Assembly (NCBI RefSeq): GCF_000092205.1
Contig: NC_014216.1
Coordinates: 62,001 to 126,000 of the forward strand
Reading direction: 5' to 3'
From: Desulfurivibrio alkaliphilus AHT 2
Lineage (GTDB): Bacteria > Desulfobacterota > Desulfobulbia > Desulfobulbales > Desulfurivibrionaceae
DNA: 64,000 nucleotides
Part shown: positions 38,258 through 46,342 of the stretch, piece after piece
How positions within the stretch are numbered: position 1 is the first letter of the stretch
Layout of the letters: every line of letters begins with the position of its first letter
Translations under genes and position numbers: made by a program
The notes under the pieces: model-generated
The model's database searches: none
Told to the model about the DNA's origin: nothing
The model's input: only the letters and a program-made list of their open reading frames with translations

Positions 38258-40963
38258 TCAAAGTCTCGTCTGCCGGCTTTTGAACAGGGCCTTTTCCACC
38301 TCCACCAGCACGAAGAGCAGGAGACCAAAGGCCAGGATGCGGCCCCAGTCTTCAAGCCCGATGGGGGCGGTACCGAAGAGGAACTGGGCCGGCGGGGCGT
38401 AGGTGAAAAGTCCCTGCAGGACGATCAGAACCCCAATGGCGATCAGCACCGGCCGGCTGCCCAGCAACCCCTCGCGGTTGCATACCGGCTCCAGAATGTA
38501 ACGGCTGTTGAACAGGTAAAAAAGCTGGCCCATCACCAGGGTGTTGATGGCCACGGTGCGGGCGACCTCCACCGCCACCTCCTGCCGCTCCATCCACAGA
38601 AAATGGCCGAAAGTGCCGGCCACCAGCAAAGCGGAGACAAAAACCACCCGCCAGATCAAAAAGCCGGTGATAATCGGGGTTTCCGGCGGGCGCGGGGGGC
38701 GTTTCATAACGCCGGGCTCGGTGGGCTCGAAGGCCAGGGCCAGGGCCAGGGTGACGGCGGTGACCATGTTCACCCACAGCACCTGCACCGGGGTCAGCGG
38801 CAGGGTCAGGCCCAGCATAATGGCGGCGACAATGGTGAAGGCCTGGCCGCCGTTGGTGGGCAGCAGGAAGAGAATCGCCTTGCGCAGGTTGTCGTAGACC
38901 GTGCGCCCTTCTTCCACGGCATGGGCGATGGAGGCGAAGTTGTCGTCGGCCAGCACCATTTCCGCCACCTCCTTGGTGGCCTCGGTCCCCTTGATGCCCA
39001 TGGCGATGCCCACGTCGGCGCGTTTCAGGGCCGGGGCGTCATTGACCCCGTCGCCGGTCATGGCCACCACCTGCCGGTTGGCCTGGATGGCCCGCACCAG
39101 GCGCAGCTTGTGCTCCGGGGTGGCCCGGGCGAAAACATCCACCTCGCGCACCATTTGCACCATTTCCTCATCGGAGGTCTGCTCCAGTTGCTGGCCGGTG
39201 ACCACCCCTCCCGCGGTCTGGATATTCAGCTCTTCGGCGATGGCTTTGGCGGTCACGCCGTGGTCGCCGGTGATCATCTTCACGTCGATCCCCGCCTCCC
39301 GGCACTGCTGGACCGCTTCAATGGCCTCGTCCCGGGGCGGGTCGATGATGCCGCACAGCGCCAGCATGGTCAGGCCGCCGTCTTCAATGTCGGAAAACTC
39401 CAGGGCGTTATGGTCCGTCTCGACCTCCTTGGTGGCCACGGCCAGCAAGCGCTGCCCCCTGGCGGCGATGGTCTCCATCTGCTGCTGCCAGCGGTCCTGG
39501 TCGATCTCCCGGTCGCCGTCGCTGGTGCGCTCCTGGGCGCAGACCGCCAGCACCCGCTCGGGGGCGCCTTTAAGATAAAGAAATCGGTGCTGGTTTTCAT
39601 GGTGATGGTGCAGGGTGGCCATGAATTTGTAGGAGGACTCAAAGGGAATCACGTCATCCCGGGGAAAGAATTCATTGAGCTGCTTCTGGTTAAGCCCGGC
39701 CTTGAGGGCGGCGGTGACCAGGGAACCTTCGGTGGGGTCGCCCTCCAGTTTCCATTGCCCCTCCTGCTGTTGCAGCTCCGCGTCGTTGCACAGCAGGATG
39801 CCGCGCAGGGCCTCGGCCAGCACCGGTTGCTCATCGGGGTTGATGTCCTGGCCGTCCAGAGCAAAGCCGCCGTGGGGCTCGTAGCCCACGCCGCCGATCT
39901 CGAAGGTTTGGTCGGCGGTGACCATGCTTTTCACGGTCATCTCGTTGCGGGTCAGGGTGCCGGTTTTGTCCGAGCAGATGGTGGTCACCGAGCCCAGGGT
40001 TTCCACCGCCGGCAGGCGGCGAATGATGGCGTTGCGCGCCGCCATGCGCTGCACCCCGATGGCCAGGGTGATGGTCATGATGGCCGGCAGACCTTCGGGG
40101 ATGGCCGCCACGGCCAGGCTGACCGCGGCCAGGAAAGTCTCCATCAAATCATAGTCGCGCAGCCAGTAGCCGAAGGCGAAAGTAAAGCCGGCCAAGGCGA
40201 TAATGACCACCGACAACCAGCGCCCGAAGATCGCGATGTCGCGCAGCAGCGGCGTGGTCAGGGTTTCCACCTCGCCCAGCATGGTGGAAATTCGCCCGAT
40301 CTGGGTGTCGGCCCCGGTGGTCACCACCACGCCCCGCCCCTGGCCGAAGGCCACCAGGGTGCCGTAGAAGGCCATGCCGGTCCGGTCGCCCAGATCGGCC
40401 GCTTCCTCCACCGGCTCGGTTTTTTTATCAACGGCCACCGATTCGCCGGTGAGCACCGCTTCGTCAATTCGCATGTTATGGGTGCGCAGCAGGCGCAGAT
40501 CGGCGGGCACCCGGTCTCCGGCCTGCAGGTAAACAATGTCGCCGGGGACCAACTCTTCGGCGGGCACGGTGCGCCGCTGCCCGTCGCGCAGGGCCATGGC
40601 CTTGGGCGAGAGCATGTTGCGGATGGCGTCCAGGGCCTGTTCCGCCTTGCCTTCCTGGATGAAGCCGATGACGGCGTTGATCAGCACCACCCCCAGGATC
40701 ACCCCGGTGTCCACCCAGTGCTGCAAAAAGGCGGTGCCCGCGGCCGCGGCGATGAGGATATAGATCAGTACATTGTGGAACTGGAGCAGGAAACGCTTGA
40801 GCGGCCCGGTCCGCTCCGGTTGGGGCAGGCGGTTGGGGCCGAAGCGTTCCAGCCGCTGCCGGGCCTCGTCGGCGCCGAGGCCACGGTCGGAGACTTCCAG
40901 GCTGGTCAGTACTTGCTGCGTGTCCTGGCTGTGCCAGGGCGTGTCGGGGGGTGAGGGGTTCAT
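38258..40963 (-). CDS. P2-type cation-transporting ATPase (second of tandem pair)
   Basis: A 901-residue P-type ATPase with all catalytic motifs: LTGES (171-175), phosphorylated Asp 332 in SDKTGTLT, ITGD and MTGDGVNDAPALKRADVG. Helix M4 has PEGLP (289-293) like Ca2+/Na+ pumps. In M5 the ligand motif is TNGGQ, and in M6 it is NMVTAV. The acidic Ca2+ ligands of SERCA (Glu 771, Asp 800) are therefore Gln and Ala, so Ca2+ specificity is unlikely. A role in Na+ or other cation export is plausible in a haloalkaliphile but unproven. The gene starts inside the end of its paralogue (4-bp overlap). Confidence 0.92.
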   Translation of the reverse strand: MNPSPPDTPWHSQDTQQVLTSLEVSDRGLGADEARQRLERFGPNRLPQPERTGPLKRFLLQFHNVLIYILIAAAAGTAFLQHWVDTGVILGVVLINAVIGFIQEGKAEQALDAIRNMLSPKAMALRDGQRRTVPAEELVPGDIVYLQAGDRVPADLRLLRTHNMRIDEAVLTGESVAVDKKTEPVEEAADLGDRTGMAFYGTLVAFGQGRGVVVTTGADTQIGRISTMLGEVETLTTPLLRDIAIFGRWLSVVIIALAGFTFAFGYWLRDYDLMETFLAAVSLAVAAIPEGLPAIMTITLAIGVQRMAARNAIIRRLPAVETLGSVTTICSDKTGTLTRNEMTVKSMVTADQTFEIGGVGYEPHGGFALDGQDINPDEQPVLAEALRGILLCNDAELQQQEGQWKLEGDPTEGSLVTAALKAGLNQKQLNEFFPRDDVIPFESSYKFMATLHHHHENQHRFLYLKGAPERVLAVCAQERTSDGDREIDQDRWQQQMETIAARGQRLLAVATKEVETDHNALEFSDIEDGGLTMLALCGIIDPPRDEAIEAVQQCREAGIDVKMITGDHGVTAKAIAEELNIQTAGGVVTGQQLEQTSDEEMVQMVREVDVFARATPEHKLRLVRAIQANRQVVAMTGDGVNDAPALKRADVGIAMGIKGTEATKEVAEMVLADDNFASIAHAVEEGRTVYDNLRKAILFLLPTNGGQAFTIVAAIMLGLTLPLTPVQVLWVNMVTAVTLALALAFEPTEPGVMKRPPRPPETPIITGFLIWRVVFVSALLVAGTFGHFLWMERQEVAVEVARTVAINTLVMGQLFYLFNSRYILEPVCNREGLLGSRPVLIAIGVLIVLQGLFTYAPPAQFLFGTAPIGLEDWGRILAFGLLLFVLVEVEKALFKSRQTRL

Positions 40964-43686
40964 GGGAGCAATCTCTTGATCATGATTTTTTCAGCTTCAA
41001 CGATTATAAACACCAGCAGGCCGAAAAGTAAAATCCGCCACCAGTGCTCCGCGGGGATGGCGGTGGTGCCGAACAGGGCGTTCATAAAGGGGGCGAAGGT
41101 AAAGGTCAACTGCAGGATAATCAATATCCCGATGGCGGTCCACATGGCCCGGGAGCGGAAGACCTCCAGGCCGATCAGCACCGGCTGGTGAATCAGGCGC
41201 AGGTTCAGCAGGTAAAAGGCCTGGCCGGCCACCAGGGTGTTGATGGCCACGGTGCGGGCCAGCTCCAGGGAGGCCCCGGCCACCTCTTCCATCCAGACAA
41301 AGTGCCAGAAGGTGCCGGCCCACAGCAGCAGCGCCACAAAAGGAATGCGCCAGAGCATAAAGCCGGAAATCAGCGGTGCGTCGGGGGAGCGGGGCGGGCG
41401 CTTCATCACCCCCGGCTCGGCGGGCTCGAAGGCCAGCGCCATGGCCAGGGTCACCGAGGTCACCATGTTGACCCACAGCACCTGGACCGGGGTCAGCGGC
41501 AGGGTGTAACCCATGATAATGGCCATGATGATGGTCAGCGACTGGCCGGCGTTGGTGGGCAGGGTGTGCAGGATGGCCTTGCGGATATTATCGTAAACCG
41601 TGCGCCCTTCCTCCACCGCGTGGGCGATGGAGGCGAAATTGTCGTCGGCCAGCACCATCTCGGCGGCCTCCTTGGCCGCCTCGGTCCCTTTCCGGCCCAT
41701 GGCGACCCCCACATCGGCCCGTTTGAGGGCCGGGGCGTCGTTGACTCCGTCGCCGGTCATGGCCACGATGCGCCCCTCTTTTTGCAGCGCTTCCACCAGG
41801 CGCAGTTTGTGTTCCGGGGTGGTGCGGGCAAAAACCCCGGCCCGCCGGGCGGCCTCCCGCAGGGCCGCCTCATCCATCCCTTCCAACTCATGGCCGGCGA
41901 TGGCGGTGATGCCGTTGCCCATGCCCAGTTGCTCGCCGATGGCCCGCGCGGTGACCAGATGGTCGCCGGTGATCATCTTCACCGCTATTCCCGCCTCGCG
42001 GCACTGGCTGACGGCATAGACCGCCTCTTCCCGGGGCGGGTCGATGATCCCCAGCAGCGCCAACAGGGTGAAACCGCCGGTTTCCACTTCCCGGTAGGTC
42101 AGTTCGCGCCGGTCCGGCTCGATCTCGCGGGTGGCCACCGCCAGCAGCCGTTCTCCCCGGGCGGCGGTTTCTTCCATGTATTGCTGCCAGGCGGCGGGGT
42201 CGAGGGGGGTATGGCCACCGTCAGCGGTGCGCTGGTGACGGCACAGTTCCAGCACCCGCTCCGGCGCCCCTTTGAGCAGCACCCGGCCATGTCCTTGATG
42301 ATCATGGTGCAAAGAGGCCATGAATTTATGATCCGAGTCAAACGGAATCACGTCGGTGCGCGGCAGGTGCTCCTGCTCGGTGTGGGTGACCAGCCCCGCC
42401 TTGCAGGCTGCAGTGATCAGTGCGCCCTCGGTGGGGTCACCCTCCATGACCCAGGCGCCCTCACGTTCATGGAGCACCGCATCGTTGCACAAAAGCCCGG
42501 CCCGCAAGCTCTCTATAAGCACCGGGTGGTCGTCCGGCTCCACGTCCTTGCCGGCCAGCAGGAAACCGCCGCGGGGGTCATAGCCCACCCCGGTGACTTC
42601 AAAACGCTGCCCGGCGGTGATCACGGTCCGGACGGTCATCTCGTTGCGGGTCAGGGTGCCGGTTTTGTCCGAGCAGATGGTGGAAACCGAGCCCAGGGTC
42701 TCCACCGCCGGCAGGCGGCGGATAATGGCGTTGCGTTTGGCCATTTTCTGTACCCCGATGGCCAGGGCAATGGTCATGATGGCGGGCAGGCCTTCGGGGA
42801 TGGTGGAGACGGCCAGGCTGACCGCTGCCAGAAACATTTCATCCAGCGGATAACTTTGCACCCAGTAGCCGAAGGCGAAGGTGGCGGCGGAGATGGTAAT
42901 GATCACCAGCGCCAGCCAGCGGCCGAACTGCTCCATCTGGCGCACCAGCGGGGTTTGCAGGCTGTGCACCTCGCCAAGCATCCGGGAGATCTGGCCGATC
43001 TCGGTGTGAGCGCCGGTGGCCACCACCACCCCCACTCCCCGCCCGAAGGCCACCAGGGTGCCGGAGAAGGCCATGCAGGAGCGATCGCCCAAAGCGGCGT
43101 CCGTTGCCACCGGTTCCACCGCCTTGTCCACCGGTACCGATTCCCCGGTGAGGGCCGCCTCTTCGATCCGCAGGTTCTTCACCTCCAGCAGGCGCAGATC
43201 GGCGGGTACCCGGTCACCCGCCTGCAGGTGCACAATATCGCCGGGCACCAGCTCGCCGGCCGGCACCTCCCGGCGCTGGCCATGGCGGACCACCACGGCC
43301 ATGGGCGAGAGCATGTCGCGGATGGCATCCAGGGCCTTTTCCGCCTTGCCTTCCTGAACAAAACCGATGAGGGTGTTGATTAGCACCACCGCCAGGATTA
43401 CCCCGGTGTCGACCCAGTGTCCCAGCAGAGCGGTGCCCAGGGCCGCCAGCAGCAGAATGTAAATCAGGACGTTGTGGAAATGGCGCAGGAAACGGTGCAC
43501 CATCCCGGTCTTTTCCGGCGGCGCCAGGCTGTTGGGGCCGTAGCGGGCAAGACGCCGGGCGGCCTCGTCGGCGCTCAATCCCTGGCGCTCGGTGCGCCAG
43601 CGGGTAAGGGCTTCCTCCCCGGAGCGGGCGTGCCAGTCGCGGGCGGAGATGCGGTTGTGGGAGTTGCTATCTGTTGCAGTGTTCAT
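40960..43686 (-). CDS. P2-type cation-transporting ATPase (first of tandem pair)
   Basis: A 908-residue paralogue of the next gene, with the same architecture: TGES, catalytic Asp about 340 in SDKTGTLTRNEM, PEGLP in M4, MTGDGVNDAPALKRADVGVAMG, TNAGQ in M5 and NMVTSV in M6. As in its partner, the acidic M5/M6 ligands of Ca2+ pumps are missing. The two genes are clearly an old tandem duplication and are translationally coupled. The ATG at 43686 is chosen; an in-frame TTG two codons earlier is the alternative. Confidence 0.92.
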   Translation of the reverse strand: MNTATDSNSHNRISARDWHARSGEEALTRWRTERQGLSADEAARRLARYGPNSLAPPEKTGMVHRFLRHFHNVLIYILLLAALGTALLGHWVDTGVILAVVLINTLIGFVQEGKAEKALDAIRDMLSPMAVVVRHGQRREVPAGELVPGDIVHLQAGDRVPADLRLLEVKNLRIEEAALTGESVPVDKAVEPVATDAALGDRSCMAFSGTLVAFGRGVGVVVATGAHTEIGQISRMLGEVHSLQTPLVRQMEQFGRWLALVIITISAATFAFGYWVQSYPLDEMFLAAVSLAVSTIPEGLPAIMTIALAIGVQKMAKRNAIIRRLPAVETLGSVSTICSDKTGTLTRNEMTVRTVITAGQRFEVTGVGYDPRGGFLLAGKDVEPDDHPVLIESLRAGLLCNDAVLHEREGAWVMEGDPTEGALITAACKAGLVTHTEQEHLPRTDVIPFDSDHKFMASLHHDHQGHGRVLLKGAPERVLELCRHQRTADGGHTPLDPAAWQQYMEETAARGERLLAVATREIEPDRRELTYREVETGGFTLLALLGIIDPPREEAVYAVSQCREAGIAVKMITGDHLVTARAIGEQLGMGNGITAIAGHELEGMDEAALREAARRAGVFARTTPEHKLRLVEALQKEGRIVAMTGDGVNDAPALKRADVGVAMGRKGTEAAKEAAEMVLADDNFASIAHAVEEGRTVYDNIRKAILHTLPTNAGQSLTIIMAIIMGYTLPLTPVQVLWVNMVTSVTLAMALAFEPAEPGVMKRPPRSPDAPLISGFMLWRIPFVALLLWAGTFWHFVWMEEVAGASLELARTVAINTLVAGQAFYLLNLRLIHQPVLIGLEVFRSRAMWTAIGILIILQLTFTFAPFMNALFGTTAIPAEHWWRILLFGLLVFIIVEAEKIMIKRLLP

Positions 43687-43787
43687 CGCCAATACCGGCT
43701 CTTGCGTAAGCCATCATAGGGCCTCCCTCCTTACGGTGCCTGGCCCGGCTTGACAGCCCCCGGGGATGGCTTCCCCTGCGTTCTGTC

Positions 43788-44027
43788 TCAAGTAATGGGC
43801 CAGGGCTCATTGATCCGGCTTTCGCTCTGGTAACAAAAATGGTTCCAACTGAATTGTCGTCCGGAAACCGGACAGCGCAGGGTGACCTTTTGTTCATCGA
43901 TGGCCGCAACTTCCCAGTCACCCCGCCGGGGTCCGGCGGTGATGCGGATCTTCTGTCCGGGGGTAAAGGGATAGGGGGTAAAAAAAATAACCTGGTGGCC
44001 TGGCATAAGCGGTTTGACCTCCTGCAT
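43788..44027 (-). CDS. small conserved hypothetical protein, SH3-like barrel
   Basis: A protein of about 79 residues: MQEVKPLMPGHQVIFFTPYPFTPGQKIRITAGPRRGDWEVAAIDEQKVTLRCPVSGRQFSWNHFCYQSE. The alternating strand pattern around GQKIRITAGPRRGDWEV resembles KOW/SH3-like barrels. Function is unknown. It follows the Smr gene on the same strand with a 25-bp gap. The start is uncertain (ATG 44027 or a TTG at 44045). Confidence 0.55.
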   Translation of the reverse strand: MQEVKPLMPGHQVIFFTPYPFTPGQKIRITAGPRRGDWEVAAIDEQKVTLRCPVSGRQFSWNHFCYQSESRINEPWPIT

Positions 44028-44052
44028 TTTAAATGACAACCCCAAAAGGGTT

Positions 44053-44496
44053 TCAGGGTAGATAGACGATCAGGGCGCCACCCCGCCCCTGGCGCTTTTT
44101 CTCCCAGCGGAAGGCGGCTATTTTTTGTTCTGCCTGCAGGGTTGCCAGGGCGGCCTCGGTCACCGGCGGCAGCACCGGCTCCCCTTGGGAGTGCAGGCCT
44201 TTACCGGTGATGATGCGCAGAGTGGCCAGGCGCAATTCCCGGCAATGGGTTATGAAGCGTTTGACGGCCTTTTCCGCTTCCGGGGCGGTCAGGCCGTGCA
44301 GATCCAGTTCTTCCTGGGGGGGCGGGTACCGCCGCAGTTTTTGCTCCAGTGTGGGCTTTGGGGGGAGCTTTTCGCTTTTGGCCACGTTTTCCAGGTCGTC
44401 AAGGTATTGGTCGACCAGCGAGCCAAAACCCTTTTTCGAGGTGGCAGATTGAGAGAAGATGTTGGGGTTTGCAAGGTCGTTTTTGCGGTTGCTCAT
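44053..44496 (-). CDS. Smr-domain protein
   Basis: A 147-residue protein. The C-terminal Smr domain has the two hallmark motifs ELDLHGLT (about 78-85) and ITGKGLHS (about 114-121), ending GALIVYLP. Smr domains are nickases or nucleic-acid binders; the stand-alone form acts in mRNA or ribosome quality control in some bacteria. The N-terminal 70 residues are charged and probably disordered. The start at 44496 is chosen over a TTG at 44526; no strong ribosome site is visible for either. Confidence 0.85.
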   Translation of the reverse strand: MSNRKNDLANPNIFSQSATSKKGFGSLVDQYLDDLENVAKSEKLPPKPTLEQKLRRYPPPQEELDLHGLTAPEAEKAVKRFITHCRELRLATLRIITGKGLHSQGEPVLPPVTEAALATLQAEQKIAAFRWEKKRQGRGGALIVYLP

Positions 44497-44701
44497 AAGG
44501 CTGATGAGTGCTGCCGGTCGCGGCAACTATGTCATGTTATTTTGTTATAATTGCGACCTTGTAAAAAAAAGTCCGAACAAATAATCACAAGGTGGAAAGA
44601 GCATCATTTTTTTATGGTTCGGGGCGTTAGTTCCTGCTATTATGACGTCGCTTGGCTATTCCAGTCAACAGGAGAATTATTAAATTTGTGTGGGGGCTTG
44701 T

Positions 44702-45604
44702 ATGGGAAGGAAGCTGCATTTCATAGTTACCAGTGAATATGGCAGAACCCGCTCCTTTTCCATTAAAAAACGGCGTATTATGGCCTTGGGAACGGTGTTT
44801 GTCGCTTTGCTGGTGATCAGCGCCGTGGGCTGGCAGGCGGCGGTGGAAAATATTACCTTGCGGGCGAAAAGTGCGGCCGTTAAGTATGAGTTGGCGGCGG
44901 TTAAAGAAAAACATCGCCAGATGCTGGCTCGAGCGGCGGCCAAGGAAGAACAGCAGCGGCAGACGCTCGACACCGCCATGGAGGAGTTGCGGAAACGCAG
45001 TGAAGCCATTGAATCGATCTTGAGCGCTGTAGATATCGATATCGAGATCGGTGAAGGTGAGAGCAACACCGGTGGCCCTTTTATCGGCCTTGATGACGGC
45101 ACCTACGATGATTTGACCTTCAAGGTCGATCACTACCTGAACTTTCTGGAGTCCATGCCCCTGGGTACCCCGGTCCCCGGCACTCTTACCTCTCCGTTTG
45201 GCCGCCGCACCGATCCTTTCACCAGGCAGCCGGCCATGCATGACGGGCTTGATATCCACAACCGGGTCGGGACTAAAATCAAAGCGCCCGCCGCCGGGGT
45301 AGTTACCACCAGTAATTACAACAGGTTTAATGGCAACTATCTGGTTATTGATCACGGCAACGGTTTTGCAACCCGCTACCTGCATTTGCAGCGCAGTTTG
45401 GTGAAGGCGGGAGAAAGGGTGGAGCGCGGCCAGAAAATAGCCCGGCTGGGAAATACCGGTCGCAGTACCGGGCCGCATCTGCATTACACGATCCTGTACA
45501 ATGGGGAAGCCATTGATCCTTACCGGTTTGTCCGGGTGGCCTCAGTGCTGGATGGTTCCGTTTCCGCCAGCGGCGGTTCGGTTCGCGGTCAGGAAGTACG
45601 TTAA
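44702..45604 (+). CDS. membrane-anchored M23 peptidase, bactofilin partner
   Basis: A 300-residue protein. A short cytoplasmic tail and one membrane helix (IMALGTVFVALLVISAVGWQA, about 27-47) precede a coiled coil (about 58-110). The LytM/M23 domain (160-280) has the zinc residues in MHDGLDIHN and GPHLHYTI. It cleaves peptidoglycan cross-links. The bactofilin gene follows 9 bp downstream. Paired M23-bactofilin genes (Csd1-CcmA, LmdC-BacA) shape cells elsewhere, with the peptidase tail binding the filament. A GTG at 44690 is an alternative start. Confidence 0.92.
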   Translation: MGRKLHFIVTSEYGRTRSFSIKKRRIMALGTVFVALLVISAVGWQAAVENITLRAKSAAVKYELAAVKEKHRQMLARAAAKEEQQRQTLDTAMEELRKRSEAIESILSAVDIDIEIGEGESNTGGPFIGLDDGTYDDLTFKVDHYLNFLESMPLGTPVPGTLTSPFGRRTDPFTRQPAMHDGLDIHNRVGTKIKAPAAGVVTTSNYNRFNGNYLVIDHGNGFATRYLHLQRSLVKAGERVERGQKIARLGNTGRSTGPHLHYTILYNGEAIDPYRFVRVASVLDGSVSASGGSVRGQEVR

Positions 45605-45613
45605 GGGGGAGTC

Positions 45614-46159
45614 ATGGTTTTCTGGCGCAAGAAGAAGGATGATTTGGAAGCCGGGGCGGTCACCAGTATCCTGGGGCAGGAGTTGCAAATGGAGGGCGAT
45701 GTCTCCTTCAAGGGCAAGCTCCGGCTGGATGGCAGGGTTAAGGGCAATGTGCAGGGTGATTACCTGATTCTGGGTGAAAACGGGGTGGTTAACGGCGATG
45801 TGCAGGTTAATACCTTTGTCTGTTCCGGCCGGGTGGATGGTAATGTTAATGCCAAGAAGTTTCAGATTTCCAATCGGGGGGTGATCAACGGCAAGGTCGA
45901 GGCTTCCGATTTGGCTGTTGAGTCCGGCGCCGCCCTGAACGGCGAAGTTAAGTCCCGCAGCAAGGAATTGCGACTGGTGCCCGGCACCTCCATTCCCAAG
46001 GAGGAGTGGGATGCCCAGGTTAAAGGTGCGGCTTCCGGGGCCTCGGGAGCCAAAAAGGCCGCTGCCGCCGTGGCGGCTGCGGGGAAATCCGGCCAGCAGG
46101 AGTCCAGCTCCGCCCCGGACAAGCCCGGTAAGCAGGAGGCCGCTGCCGTGGCCGGGTAA
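45614..46159 (+). CDS. bactofilin
   Basis: A 181-residue polymer-forming protein. The bactofilin core (about 15-120) is a right-handed beta-helix with turn repeats: GDVSFKGKLRLDGRVKGNV, GENGVVNGDVQVNTFVCSGRVDGNV, NRGVINGKVEASDL. A short N-terminal tail (MVFWRKKKDD) may touch the membrane. The C-terminus is Ala/Lys-rich and disordered. It likely positions the M23 peptidase encoded just upstream. Confidence 0.95.
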   Translation: MVFWRKKKDDLEAGAVTSILGQELQMEGDVSFKGKLRLDGRVKGNVQGDYLILGENGVVNGDVQVNTFVCSGRVDGNVNAKKFQISNRGVINGKVEASDLAVESGAALNGEVKSRSKELRLVPGTSIPKEEWDAQVKGAASGASGAKKAAAAVAAAGKSGQQESSSAPDKPGKQEAAAVAG

Positions 46160-46254
46160 GTAAACACGAAGCACCGCCGGTTATTGAGTTTTTTTATATC
46201 GTTAAAGTTTGGTTCTCCGACAGCTATTGGCAGCTATATTTGGTCCGGTTTCTT

Positions 46255-46278
46255 CCCGATGCCGGGCCTTTTTTTTTA
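46255..46278 (+). terminator. terminator after bactofilin
   Basis: A short CCCG-ATGC-CGGG stem followed by CC and nine T. The stem is short but the T tract is strong, and it lies 95 bp after the bactofilin stop. Confidence 0.6.
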
Positions 46279-46315
46279 TCTTTTAATCTTCCCCCGGCCG
46301 ATTATCGGTGACCGA

Positions 46316-46338
46316 GTAAGCGCCCATGGGGCGCTTAC
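46316..46338. repeat. minimal GTAA...TTAC palindrome after the helicase gene
   Basis: Perfect 10-bp arms GTAAGCGCCC and GGGCGCTTAC surround ATG, four bases after the helicase stop. The arm ends match the termini of the fold-back elements. It may be a deletion remnant of that family or simply a terminator hairpin. Confidence 0.7.
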
Positions 46339-46342
46339 CTTG

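Noticed and set aside
38603-43383. 783- and 779-codon open frames antisense to the P-type ATPases
   Set aside because: They are His/Gly/Gln-rich mirror frames of two well-conserved ATPases, with no domain signature.
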